From Corynebacterium sp. NML130628 (GTDB taxonomy: Bacteria; Actinomycetota; Actinomycetes; Mycobacteriales; Mycobacteriaceae), in the NCBI RefSeq assembly GCF_001875665.1, contig NZ_MLAL01000045.1:151961-215960 (forward strand): 64,000 nt of DNA. Direction: 5' to 3'. Below are positions 1-10,824 of the stretch, in pieces (positions within the stretch are counted from its first letter, which is position 1; every line of letters begins with the position of its first letter). Both the position numbers and the translations under genes were made by a program. The notes under the pieces were generated by a model, which saw only the letters and a program-made list of their open reading frames with translations, was not told the DNA's origin and made no database searches.

Positions 1-1
1 C

Positions 2-760
2 CTCTACACCTACGAACTCCCCAAGTTCGCGGTACGCTCCATGCTCGCCGGCATGTTTTTAACAATCATGACGGCGTTCGCCACCGTCGCCTCCACCCAA
101 GTAGAAAGCAACGCCCCCGGCTACGGCCGCTTCGTGTTCGCAGCCATCTTCTGCCTGTCCCTCTACGTCATCGTGGTCCTGGGCGCGGAGCTCGCCACCG
201 GCAACATGATGTTCATGACCTACGGCAGCGCCTCCGGGCGCCTCCCCTGGCTCAAGGGCTTCATGATGGTCACCACCTGCACCATCTTCAACCTGCTCGG
301 CGTCCTCATTACCGCGGTGTTCCTGGTCCACGCCACCGCATTCCAGCCGATTGGGATGGACAGCTTCCTCGCCGCGACGGTCGAGACCAAGCTGGCTAAG
401 CCAGACAGCTTGCTGCTCATGGAAGGCATCTTCGCCAACATCGTGGTGAATATCGGCGTACTGCTCGCCATCCAAGCCGGCAAGGACTTCACCGCGAAGT
501 TCCTCGCCATCATGCTGATCGTCCCCGCATTCGCCGCAATGGGTTACGAGCACTCCATCGCCAGCTTCGTCGTCTTCTCCCTCGCCGGCTACGGCATCGG
601 CGCCGAGCACTTCGCCGGGTTCACGCTGACGAACGGCCTGATGAACTGGTTCATCGTGTGGGTCGGGAACTATATCGGCGGCGGCCTCATCATGGGCGGC
701 GTCTACGCCTGGCTGAACAAGGGTGGCACCCCGGCAACGCCGCTGGCTGCGCGCCGCTAG
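2..760 (+). CDS. Formate/nitrite transporter family protein (5' end outside window)
   Basis: This is the C-terminal part of a formate/nitrite channel of the FocA/NirC type, a pentameric inner-membrane protein that passes small monovalent anions. The reading frame is open from the first base of the window, so the start lies upstream; about 252 residues are visible. Several hydrophobic spans are evident. Family-typical stretches are GAELATGNMMF, the GYEHSIAS segment carrying the conserved pore histidine, and GNYIGGG in the last helix pair. It ends shortly before a strong hairpin shared with the convergent PTS gene. The transported ion cannot be told from sequence. Family assignment is firm; the substrate is not. 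Confidence 0.88.
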   Translation, partial: LYTYELPKFAVRSMLAGMFLTIMTAFATVASTQVESNAPGYGRFVFAAIFCLSLYVIVVLGAELATGNMMFMTYGSASGRLPWLKGFMMVTTCTIFNLLGVLITAVFLVHATAFQPIGMDSFLAATVETKLAKPDSLLLMEGIFANIVVNIGVLLAIQAGKDFTAKFLAIMLIVPAFAAMGYEHSIASFVVFSLAGYGIGAEHFAGFTLTNGLMNWFIVWVGNYIGGGLIMGGVYAWLNKGGTPATPLAARR

Positions 761-776
761 TCAAACAAGCACAAAG

Positions 777-811
777 AAAACGCCCCTTTCCGAGTTGGGA
801 AGGGGGCGTTT
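777..811. terminator. Bidirectional rho-independent terminator
   Basis: An A-rich start leads into a GC stem (AAACGCCCC pairing with GGGGCGTTT) and T residues. It lies between two convergent genes, the anion channel on + and the sucrose PTS gene on -, and its A/T flanks suit termination in both directions. Confidence 0.85.
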
Positions 812-825
812 GTTATTGCCAGTTT

Positions 826-2835
<2,010 letters not shown>

Positions 2836-2877
2836 TCAAACATAAAACTAGCCTTTATCCTGCCCGTTTGCGCCTGT

Positions 2878-4167
2878 TTACCCCCGGTTGTGGCGGACTT
2901 CACGCCACGCAACGCCATCCGGGCTGAACACCGCCGAGGAGAACGCCACTTCCCCGTCGCCAGCGACAACCTCGAGCGCCGCTCCGTCAGCGCACACCAC
3001 GAGCTCGCCCTGCGCGCATTCGGCGCTGCGCTCGTCACCACCGACCGTCACGCTCAGCGTTCCACGCCCAGCCTCGCCTGGACGCCACGCCAAGCGGGCA
3101 CCAACGCCGCCGGCCTCATCGACCAGGTCGGCCCCCCATGGCTGCTCACCCAGCACCGCACGATGCACGACTATCCCCGCGGGATCGGTTGGGAGGAGCA
3201 GCTCGGTGCGAAGCTGGCCGTCGACAAGCTGAAGCCTGCGAGGCAACGTCAGCTGGTGCACCCAGCCCTCCGCTTCGAGCGTGGGCGTGTCGTCGCGGGC
3301 GGGCAGGCCCATCCAGCCGAGCAGCAGCGCATCTCCCTCGCCTTCGGCGACCATCTGCGGCGCGTAAAACTGATGCCCGAAATCGAGCTGGCGGAACTGC
3401 GACTCCACGTGGAAACGCAGGCCATCAAGCGAGCCGACGACGTAGCCGCACTCGTCCGAACCGGGGTACTGCGGGCACAGCACCAACACCTCGCGCCACT
3501 GCCCCGTCGCGCGGTCTCGCATCCGCAGCAGGTTCGGACACTCCCACATGTAAGCCGCCTCGACGCGCGGGTCCAGCCCCTCGAACTGCAGTGGCCCCAC
3601 AAACGACCAATCCAGCAGGTCCTGCGACTCGTAGACCACCACCGCGCCGCGTTCCTCCTCGCGCTGTGCGCCGAGCACCATCCGCCAGGAGCCATCCTCG
3701 TTCTGGGTGACGTGCGGGTCGCGGTAGTGGGCGGTGAAGCCTTCGGCAGGACCATCAATCAGCGGATTCTCCGGCGCCCGGTGGTACACCCCACCCATCG
3801 GCCCCCCGAGGTCCTCAACGCGCACCAGGTTCTGCGTGGCCAGGCGACGCCCATCCTCCTTTACATTGCCGGTGTAAAACAGCATGACCTCGCCGTCGTG
3901 CACCACGGAGGAGCCGGAATAGCAGCCGTGCTTGTCGTACGGAAAATCCGGGTACAGCGCGTCCGGGAGGTGGCGCCACCGACCCAGGCCCTCCTCACCC
4001 CCAATAGTGGTGACGGCGTGACCCCACCCGGTGCGCTTCGCAGCGTGCGGAAAGCACGGGTCATGCTGGTAAAACACGTGGAGTTGGTCGCCGATGAGCG
4101 TGACACCATTCGGGTCGTTGAGGCGCCCTTGCGGCGGGGACAGGTGAAATGTTGGCCGGTACGTCAT
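2878..4167 (-). CDS. scrB: GH32 sucrose-6-phosphate hydrolase
   Basis: Cytosolic glycoside hydrolase family 32 enzyme that splits sucrose-6-phosphate, delivered by the PTS permease, into glucose-6-phosphate and fructose. It has 429 residues. The nucleophile lies in RLNDPNG (D18), the transition-state stabiliser in YRDPHV (D150) and the acid/base in WECP (E209), so all three catalytic acids are present. There is no signal peptide, which fits an intracellular role. It precedes the permease gene by 69 bp on the same strand, and its start is only 23 bp from the start of the divergent sugar kinase gene. A -10-like TAGACT ends 7 nt before the ATG, so a leaderless transcript is plausible. Confidence 0.92.
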   Translation of the reverse strand: MTYRPTFHLSPPQGRLNDPNGVTLIGDQLHVFYQHDPCFPHAAKRTGWGHAVTTIGGEEGLGRWRHLPDALYPDFPYDKHGCYSGSSVVHDGEVMLFYTGNVKEDGRRLATQNLVRVEDLGGPMGGVYHRAPENPLIDGPAEGFTAHYRDPHVTQNEDGSWRMVLGAQREEERGAVVVYESQDLLDWSFVGPLQFEGLDPRVEAAYMWECPNLLRMRDRATGQWREVLVLCPQYPGSDECGYVVGSLDGLRFHVESQFRQLDFGHQFYAPQMVAEGEGDALLLGWMGLPARDDTPTLEAEGWVHQLTLPRRLQLVDGQLRTELLLPTDPAGIVVHRAVLGEQPWGADLVDEAGGVGARLAWRPGEAGRGTLSVTVGGDERSAECAQGELVVCADGAALEVVAGDGEVAFSSAVFSPDGVAWREVRHNRG

Positions 4168-4173
4168 GCGCCT

Positions 4174-4180
4174 TAGTCTA
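4174..4180. promoter_or_regulatory. Shared -10 element for divergent scrB and sugar kinase genes
   Basis: The 7-bp string TAGTCTA reads as TAGTCT on + and TAGACT on -. On + it is preceded by TTGGCC with a 16-bp spacer and lies 11 nt before the kinase ATG; on - it lies 7 nt before the scrB ATG. The whole divergent gap is only 23 bp, so both promoters must use this spot or lie inside the coding regions. Confidence 0.4.
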
Positions 4181-4190
4181 CGGTGGAACC

Positions 4191-5057
4191 ATGATCACTG
4201 TGTACGGCGAAGCCCTCGTTGACCTTGTCCCCCAGGACCCTTCCCCGCTCGCGCCGCTGGTGCCCGCGCTCGGTGGCGGCCCGTTCAATGTAGCCCGTGC
4301 GCTGGGCAGACTCGGCGCAGACGTCTCCTTCCAGTCACGGTTGTCTCGCGACAATTTCGGGGAGGCACTCGCCCAATCGCTTCTCCACGCCCACGTGGAC
4401 CTCACCAACTGCGGCCGCGGCGACGAGCCCACCACCCTGGCTGTCACCGCCCTGGCGGAGAACGGCTCGGCAACGTACACGTTCTATGTCGACGGCACTG
4501 CCGACCGCTTCGCACAGCCGGTCCCGGTGCAGGAGGGCTACGCGGTGTTCGGGACCCTGTCCCTGGCGCTGGAACCGGCGTCGCTGCGCTACGCGGAGGC
4601 CGCGTCGCAGTCTGCGAAGCACGGCGCGATCGTCTGCCTGGACCCGAATATCCGCCCGGCGTTCGCCTCCGAGAAGCACCGCCTGTTCCTGCGGGGGCTG
4701 CTCGATTCCGTAACGGTGCTCAAACTCTCCGACGAGGAAGTCGAGTTTCTCGGTGACACCTCCCACGTGCCAGTCGTGGTGACCACGCTCGGTGCGGACG
4801 GCCTGCGGGTCTGTGCGCCGTTCGGCACGGTCACGGTCCCCTCACCGAAGGTCACGGTCGCGGACACGATTGGTGCTGGCGACACCGTCATGGCCGCGCT
4901 GGTCCACCAGTTCGACGCCCGCGGCCTGGACCGCAACGCCCTGCTTGCCCTCGGCGAGGAGGAGTGGCGCGAGATCCTCAGCTTCGCCACCCGGGCGGCC
5001 GCGATCACGGTGTCTCGCACTGGCGCCGATACCCCCTTCGCCCACGAGCTGGACTAA
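4191..5057 (+). CDS. PfkB-family sugar kinase, probable fructokinase
   Basis: A ribokinase/PfkB-family ATP-dependent sugar kinase, 288 residues starting at MITVYGEALVDL. The first PfkB signature region is visible as GGGPFNVARALGRLGADV and the second as DTIGAGDTVMAAL, with the catalytic aspartate in GAGD. A start 14 codons upstream would run into the divergent gene's promoter and adds residues unlike the family, so this ATG is preferred. Divergent position beside sucrose-6-phosphate hydrolase suggests that it phosphorylates the fructose that enzyme releases. Its 3' end overlaps the convergent oxidoreductase gene by 4 bp. Family is certain; fructose as substrate is inferred from neighbours. Confidence 0.85.
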   Translation: MITVYGEALVDLVPQDPSPLAPLVPALGGGPFNVARALGRLGADVSFQSRLSRDNFGEALAQSLLHAHVDLTNCGRGDEPTTLAVTALAENGSATYTFYVDGTADRFAQPVPVQEGYAVFGTLSLALEPASLRYAEAASQSAKHGAIVCLDPNIRPAFASEKHRLFLRGLLDSVTVLKLSDEEVEFLGDTSHVPVVVTTLGADGLRVCAPFGTVTVPSPKVTVADTIGAGDTVMAALVHQFDARGLDRNALLALGEEEWREILSFATRAAAITVSRTGADTPFAHELD

Positions 5058-6097
5058 GAAGCGGCGTTCGCCGGCTCCCACCCAAGCGCCGGTGCGACGT
5101 GCTCTGCGAACCCGCGCAGGATCTGCATGCACACGTCCACCCCGGCCTGGTTCGGCACCGTGAGCATCAGCGTGTCAGCCGCTTGGATGGCAGGGTCGTT
5201 GCCAAGCTCCTCAATGAGCTGGTCGGCCTCTGCGGCGTACGTCTTGCCAAACGTTGTGTACACACCACGCTCGATCTGGCCGATCTGCTCCTCCGTATCC
5301 AGCAAGCCGAACAGCCGCTCGGTGTCCTCGTCTACGATCGGGAAAATAGAGCGCGACACCGAAATGCGCGGCTCCCAGTCGTGGCCCGCGGCCGCCCACG
5401 CCTCGCGGTAGTGCTGGATCTGTTCCGCCTGCAGCTCGCCGAGGCTGCGCCCGTCCGCTTCCGAAATCAACGTGGAGCTCATCAAGTTCACGCCGTTGCG
5501 TGCTGCTTGCTCCGCGCTGGCGAAGGTGCCTGCGCCCCACCACACCCTGCGCGCAGCGCCCTCGGAGTGCGGCAGTACCGCAAGCGGGCTGGCTGGCGGG
5601 TACATCTGCGGGTACTGCTCCTCAAGGGACGCCGCGAGCGCCATCGGATCTCCGCGCAGTGCGGAGATGAAGCGCTGGAAGTGCGTGCGCGCCAGGTCGG
5701 AGCCGTTTGCCGCCTCCGACTCGTAGCCGAAGGCGCGCCAGCCGCGGTCGGCTGGTTCCGGTGACCCACGGGAGACTCCGAAGGCGAGGCGGCCGTCGCT
5801 GAGTAAATCGAGGGCCGCGACATCCTCCGCGAGCTGCAGCGGGTTGGTGTAGCGCATATCGACGACGCCGGTACCCACCTCAATGTGGCTGGTCACTGAC
5901 GCCATCGCCCCCAGCAGCGCGATCGGCGACGCGAATTGCGGCGCAAAGTGATGCACGCGCACGTATGCGCCGTTGACACCGATCGCGTCCGCCTGGCGGG
6001 CAAGCTCCACGGTGTCCTGCAGCGCCTGGCGCGCGGTCATCCCCTGGCGGCCCGGCGGGGCGTAGTGGCCGAATGAAAGGAACCCAAATTTCTTCAT
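5054..6097 (-). CDS. LLM class flavin-dependent oxidoreductase
   Basis: A 347-residue luciferase-like TIM-barrel monooxygenase or reductase. The N-terminal MKKFGFLSFGHYAPPG, the segment IEVGTGVVDMRYTNPLQLAEDVAALDLLSDGRLAFGVSRG split over the first barrel strands, and a cofactor-binding region rich in Gly are typical of the superfamily, which uses FMN or F420. No substrate can be deduced. It overlaps the convergent kinase gene by 4 bp and lies 17 bp past the convergent-side end of glmS, on the same strand as glmS. There is no sign of damage. Confidence 0.82.
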   Translation of the reverse strand: MKKFGFLSFGHYAPPGRQGMTARQALQDTVELARQADAIGVNGAYVRVHHFAPQFASPIALLGAMASVTSHIEVGTGVVDMRYTNPLQLAEDVAALDLLSDGRLAFGVSRGSPEPADRGWRAFGYESEAANGSDLARTHFQRFISALRGDPMALAASLEEQYPQMYPPASPLAVLPHSEGAARRVWWGAGTFASAEQAARNGVNLMSSTLISEADGRSLGELQAEQIQHYREAWAAAGHDWEPRISVSRSIFPIVDEDTERLFGLLDTEEQIGQIERGVYTTFGKTYAAEADQLIEELGNDPAIQAADTLMLTVPNQAGVDVCMQILRGFAEHVAPALGWEPANAAS

Positions 6098-6114
6098 GCG
6101 GCCACTCTAGCGCG

Positions 6115-7983
6115 CTACTCCACCGTGACGGACTTCGCCAGGTTGCGTGGTTGGTCCACGTTCAGGCCACGTGCTTGCGCGACGGTGCAGGCGAAGATCT
6201 GCAGCGGGATCGTCGACAAGAGGGGCTGCATGAGCCCTGCCGACTGCGGGATGCGGATGACGTGGTTGGCGAAGCGGTTCACGTCCTCGTCGCCTTCCTC
6301 CGCGATCACGATGGTGACGGCGCCACGCGCACGAACCTCCTGAATGTTGGAGACAACCTTGGCGTGCAGGTTGTGACGCGAACGCTTCGACGGCACGATG
6401 ACGAACACCGGCTGCCCCTCCTCAACCAGGGCGATCGGGCCGTGCTTCAGCTCGCCTGCGGCGAAGCCCTCCGAGTGCAGGTAGGCGACCTCCTTGAGCT
6501 TCAGCGCGCCCTCGAGCGCGACCGGGAAGCCCACGTGCCGGCCGAGGAAGAGTACCGACTTCGCATCGGCGAGCTCGCGGCCAAGTTCCTGGATTTCCGC
6601 CTCGTTGTCCAGAATGTGCTGGATCTTCTCCGGCATCTCCTCGAGCTCGCCGATGATCGTCTGGATCTCGTCGGCGAACTTGTTGCCACGCACCTGCGCC
6701 AAGTACAGCGCCAGCAGGTACGACGCCACGATCTGAGAAATAAACGCCTTCGTCGACGCCACTGCGATCTCTGGGCCGGCGTAGGTGTACAGGGAGGCGT
6801 CGGCCTCGCGCGGGATGGAGGAGCCCACGGTGTTGCAGATCGCGATGACGTTGGCGCCCTGCTCGCGCGCGTGACGCACCGCCATGAGGGTGTCCATGGT
6901 TTCGCCGGACTGCGAAATAGCCACGACCAGGGTATTCGGGGTGACAATTGGGTCGCGGTAGCGGAACTCGTGCGCCAGCTCGACTTCCGTCGGGATGCGG
7001 CACCAGTGCTCAATCGCGTACTTCGCCACGTGCCCCGCGTATGCCGCAGTGCCGCACGCCACGATGATGATCTTGTCGACGCTGCGCAGCACCGACTCGT
7101 CGATCCGCAGCTCGTCGAGCGTGAGCTTGCCTTCTGCGTCAAAGCGACCGTAGAGGGTGTCGCGCACGGCCGCCGGCTGGTCGTGGATTTCTTTCGCCAT
7201 GAAGGAATCGAACCCGCCCTTTTCTGCGGCGGTGACGTCCCACTCGACGCGGAACTCTTTGCCTGCGGCGCGGTTGCCTTCGAAGTCGATGATCTCGTAG
7301 TTGTCAGCCGTCAGGGTGACGATCTGCCCATTGTCCATCTCCACCGCGTCACGGGTGAACTCGATGAAGCCGGAGACGTCAGAGCTGAGGAAGTTCTCAC
7401 CCTCGCCCAGGCCGATGACCAGCGGCGAGTTCCAACGCGCCGCGACGATACGGTCCGGGAATGCCTGCTCGATGGCCAGTAGGGTGAACGCGCCCTCGAG
7501 TCGCAGGGCGGTCAGGCGCATCGCCTCGGTGAGGTCCTTGTTCGCCTCGGTGTTGAAGATGTCCAGTAGCAGCGTGGCTGCCACCTCGGTGTCCGTTTCG
7601 GAGCGGAAGGTGTAGCCTTTCTCGCTCAGCTCGGCGCGAAGCGCTGCGAAGTTCTCGATGATGCCGTTGTGTACCACGGCCAGCGCGCCGTCGCCGACGA
7701 CGTGGGGGTGGGCGTTGGCGTCGGTAGGCCCACCGTGGGTGGCCCACCGGGTGTGCCCAATGCCCAGGTTGGAGGGTGCAAGTGGCGCCTCGGCGATAGC
7801 CTGCTCAAGGTCCGCGACCTTGCCGGCTTTCTTCCTACACGCGATGGTATCGCCCTGCAGGACTGCCGCCCCGGCGGAGTCATAGCCACGGTATTCGAGC
7901 CTGCGAAGCCCATCAATGATGACAGTGAGGGCGTCGTGCTCCTTCGCACGCTCGCCACCTATGTATCCAACGATTCCACACAT
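6115..7983 (-). CDS. glmS: Glutamine--fructose-6-phosphate aminotransferase (isomerizing)
   Basis: Makes glucosamine-6-phosphate from fructose-6-phosphate and glutamine, the first committed step toward UDP-GlcNAc and peptidoglycan. The 622-residue protein begins MCGIVGYIGG, so the N-terminal nucleophile cysteine C2 is exposed once Met is removed. The class II glutamine amidotransferase domain occupies about residues 2-235, followed by two SIS sugar isomerase domains (for example SQSGETMDTLMAVRHA in the first) and the usual C-terminal NLAKSVTVE end. Length and both halves are normal. The gene stands alone on this strand between the oxidoreductase and the SulP transporter; no glmS ribozyme is apparent upstream. 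Confidence 0.97.
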   Translation of the reverse strand: MCGIVGYIGGERAKEHDALTVIIDGLRRLEYRGYDSAGAAVLQGDTIACRKKAGKVADLEQAIAEAPLAPSNLGIGHTRWATHGGPTDANAHPHVVGDGALAVVHNGIIENFAALRAELSEKGYTFRSETDTEVAATLLLDIFNTEANKDLTEAMRLTALRLEGAFTLLAIEQAFPDRIVAARWNSPLVIGLGEGENFLSSDVSGFIEFTRDAVEMDNGQIVTLTADNYEIIDFEGNRAAGKEFRVEWDVTAAEKGGFDSFMAKEIHDQPAAVRDTLYGRFDAEGKLTLDELRIDESVLRSVDKIIIVACGTAAYAGHVAKYAIEHWCRIPTEVELAHEFRYRDPIVTPNTLVVAISQSGETMDTLMAVRHAREQGANVIAICNTVGSSIPREADASLYTYAGPEIAVASTKAFISQIVASYLLALYLAQVRGNKFADEIQTIIGELEEMPEKIQHILDNEAEIQELGRELADAKSVLFLGRHVGFPVALEGALKLKEVAYLHSEGFAAGELKHGPIALVEEGQPVFVIVPSKRSRHNLHAKVVSNIQEVRARGAVTIVIAEEGDEDVNRFANHVIRIPQSAGLMQPLLSTIPLQIFACTVAQARGLNVDQPRNLAKSVTVE

Positions 7984-8035
7984 GTGGCGAATTTTACACG
8001 CGGGGTATGCCCTGAAAAAGTGACGGCGTCGTCCC

Positions 8036-9538
8036 CTACCCGAGCTCCCCAGTGAGCTTTCCGTGAAATTCCGTTGCGCTCGGGTTCATGCCGACAAAGC
8101 GCACGTGCTTGCCGCGCTCTGCGTACTTTTGCTCAATACTGTCGAGCGCCGCCACCGTCGACGCGTCCCAAATATGCGCGCGGTGCAAGTCCACGACGAC
8201 CTCTTCCGGGTCCTCCGAGTACATAAACAAAGTGGTCAGGTCATTCGAGGAAGCGAACAGCAGTTGGCCGGAGACTACGTAGTGCGCTTCGCCGTCGATG
8301 ACTTCGCGGGTCACCTCAACCAGGTGGGCGACGTTTCGCACGAAGATGACGGACGCCACCAACACACCCACCACGACACCGATGGCCAGGTTGTTCGTCG
8401 CCAGCACCACCGCCACCGTGATGAGCATAATCACGGTTTCCGACACCGGCAGCTTGCGCAGCGTGCTTGGCATCACCGAGTGCCAATCGAACGTGCCCAC
8501 CGACACCATCACCATCACGGCGACCAGCGCTGCCATCGGAATCATGGCGACGTACTCGCCGAACGCAAGCATCAGAATGAGCAGGAACGCGCCCGCCAAA
8601 AATGTGGAGATGCGGGTCCGCGCCCCGGAGACCTTCACGTTGATCATGGACTGCCCGATCATGGCGCAGCCGCCCATCCCGCCGAACAGGCCGGTAGCGA
8701 TGTTGGCGACGCCCTGCCCCCAGCTCTCGCGGGTCTTGTTGGAGTGCGTGTCCGTGACTTCGTCGATAAGCTTCGCAGTCATCAGCGACTCCATCAGGCC
8801 GACGAGCGCCACGCCGAGCGAGTACGGCGCGATGATCCGAAGCGTCTCCCAGGTCAGTGGCACGTGCGGGATGAAAAATTCGGGCAGGCTGCTCGGCAGC
8901 TCGCCGCGATCCCCGACCGTCGGCACAGGTGCCTTGACCGCAACTGCGATGAGCGTCACCACGACGATTGCGACGAGCGGCGCCGGGACTGCCTGCGTAA
9001 ACTTCGGCATGACCACCATGATCACGATGGCCAGCGCCAGCAGTGGGTACACCGCCCAGTGGTGACCGAAAATTTCGGGCAGCTGCGCCACAAAAATAAG
9101 GATCGCTAGCGCGTTCACGAAGCCGATCATCACGCTACGCGGCAAGAAGCGCATCAGCGTTGCGACGCCACCAACGGCGAGCAGGATCTGGAACACCCCG
9201 GCGAGCATGATGGCCGCCACCATGTAGTCGTAGCCGTAATCGCGGACCAGTGGTGCAATCACCAGGGCGACCGCACCGGTGGCGGCCGCGATCATGGCGG
9301 GGCGCCCGCCCGTAATCGCAATCACCATCGCCATGATGAAGGAGGAATACAGCCCGATCTTCGGGTCAACGCCTGCGATGATGGAGAAGCTGATCGCCTC
9401 CGGGATCAGCGCCAGCGCCACAACTAGCCCGGCGAGGATCTCCTTCGTCAGGATGCGTGGTGTCTTCAGCGCCGTCGCCACCGAGGGTTCCGGCTCGTAA
9501 CGGCGCGTGTTTTCCGTGGTCAGCACGGTGGCTGCCAT
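8036..9538 (-). CDS. SulP family inorganic anion transporter with STAS domain
   Basis: A 500-residue membrane transporter of the SulP/SLC26 family, which moves sulfate, bicarbonate or related anions. The start chosen is the ATG with a GGAG ribosome site 8 nt upstream; a GTG three codons earlier lies inside that site. About eleven to twelve hydrophobic spans fill residues 30-390, including the family stretch [18 protein letters not shown] cytoplasmic STAS domain follows from about residue 400, with [15 protein letters not shown] at its core. Substrate is not resolved; short SulP proteins of this type in actinobacteria are often bicarbonate or sulfate carriers. Confidence 0.88.
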   Translation of the reverse strand: MAATVLTTENTRRYEPEPSVATALKTPRILTKEILAGLVVALALIPEAISFSIIAGVDPKIGLYSSFIMAMVIAITGGRPAMIAAATGAVALVIAPLVRDYGYDYMVAAIMLAGVFQILLAVGGVATLMRFLPRSVMIGFVNALAILIFVAQLPEIFGHHWAVYPLLALAIVIMVVMPKFTQAVPAPLVAIVVVTLIAVAVKAPVPTVGDRGELPSSLPEFFIPHVPLTWETLRIIAPYSLGVALVGLMESLMTAKLIDEVTDTHSNKTRESWGQGVANIATGLFGGMGGCAMIGQSMINVKVSGARTRISTFLAGAFLLILMLAFGEYVAMIPMAALVAVMVMVSVGTFDWHSVMPSTLRKLPVSETVIMLITVAVVLATNNLAIGVVVGVLVASVIFVRNVAHLVEVTREVIDGEAHYVVSGQLLFASSNDLTTLFMYSEDPEEVVVDLHRAHIWDASTVAALDSIEQKYAERGKHVRFVGMNPSATEFHGKLTGELG

Positions 9539-9561
9539 ATGTGTCACTCCAAACGTTGATG

Positions 9562-10824
9562 TTATTCGTAGCGCAGGGCTTCGATCGGATTCATTCTCGA
9601 GGCGCGGTTGGCCGGGTAGTAGCCGAAGAACAGGCCAATCAGGAGCGCGAACACCAGTGAGAGTAGCACTGCCGTGATCGGCGGCAGCACAAAGGCGTTA
9701 AGCAGCAGCGCACCCAGCATGCCGAAACCCGCCCCCACGACCACGCCGAACACGCCGCCGATCAGGCAGACAATCATCGCTTCGGTGACGAACTGGGTGC
9801 GGATCATCCGGCGCGTCGCACCCAACGCCATACGCACACCGATCTCGCGGGTGCGTTCCGTCACGGTAATCAGCATGATGTTCATCACACCGATGCCACC
9901 GACCAGCAGCGAGATCCCCCCAATTGCGGAAACGACCACGCTCATGGTCGTGAGCATCTGGTTGAGCTGATCGATGTCACGCTTCGTGTCGGCAACTTTT
10001 GCCCGGAATTCGGAGTCATCCGCGTAGGCCCGGTCCGCCCACGCCTGGACGTCCTTCGCCACCTGATCTGTGTCCGCCCCTTCGGCGACCCGCACGCTCA
10101 CCATGCTCACGCCAGGCACCGGTGTGCGCACCATGTCCGGCTGGACCGTGTACGGCACCGCCATCATCGCCTGCGAAAAATCCCCCACCAGCATGCCCTT
10201 TTTCTCAAAGTGCCCATACGCGCCAACCACCTGCACAGACGCGTATTGCCCGCCGATGTCCAGCTCAACCTCTTGGCCCACCGCCGACTCCGGATCGTTA
10301 TTGAACAGCTGCTCCACCACCTCCGGCGAAACTACCGCCACGGGACGGTTCGCTTCAATATCGTCCTTGGTGAGGAAACGCCCGGCGGTCAGCGGCAGGT
10401 TCTGCATTTCCAGCTGGTCAGCGTTGACAAAACTCACCATCGTGGTGCCGTGCGCCAGCCCGCGCGTGGTCTGGGCTTGGGTACTGTCCAGCTCGAACGC
10501 AATTCCCTTCGCCTGCGTACCGAGTTCCGCGCGCAGGTCCTCGATCATGTCGGGGGTGAGTTTGGAGGCGTCGTCAATCTCTTGGAACATGTAGCGGGCG
10601 GCCTCGCTGTCGTCCTCCTGGCGGGGTTTTACCTCGAGGTGGACGTCGTGAATGCCGAACTGCTCCAGGCTGTCCAGCGTCTGCTTCTGCATCGCTTTGC
10701 CCAGCGTCATGATCGCGATCACCGACGCGATGCCGATGATCACGCCGAGCAGCGTCAACGCCGAGCGCATCTTGTTCGCCCGCAGGCTCACCGTGGCGAG
10801 CCTGACGGATTCGCGCGGGTTCAC
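9562..10824 (-). CDS. ABC transporter permease, MacB/FtsX type
   Basis: A 420-residue permease with the MacB layout: one N-terminal membrane helix (about residues 20-40), a large extracytoplasmic MacB_PCD domain (about 45-280), then three C-terminal helices of the FtsX domain containing GGIGVMNIMLITVTERTREIGVRMALGA split across the first helix and coupling loop. It lacks the ATPase domain that E. coli MacB carries. Its start overlaps the stop of the adaptor gene by 4 bp, so the two are translationally coupled. No ATP-binding gene is beside it; the ATPase must be encoded elsewhere or the pair is incomplete. Exported substrate unknown. Confidence 0.88.
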   Translation of the reverse strand: MNPRESVRLATVSLRANKMRSALTLLGVIIGIASVIAIMTLGKAMQKQTLDSLEQFGIHDVHLEVKPRQEDDSEAARYMFQEIDDASKLTPDMIEDLRAELGTQAKGIAFELDSTQAQTTRGLAHGTTMVSFVNADQLEMQNLPLTAGRFLTKDDIEANRPVAVVSPEVVEQLFNNDPESAVGQEVELDIGGQYASVQVVGAYGHFEKKGMLVGDFSQAMMAVPYTVQPDMVRTPVPGVSMVSVRVAEGADTDQVAKDVQAWADRAYADDSEFRAKVADTKRDIDQLNQMLTTMSVVVSAIGGISLLVGGIGVMNIMLITVTERTREIGVRMALGATRRMIRTQFVTEAMIVCLIGGVFGVVVGAGFGMLGALLLNAFVLPPITAVLLSLVFALLIGLFFGYYPANRASRMNPIEALRYE

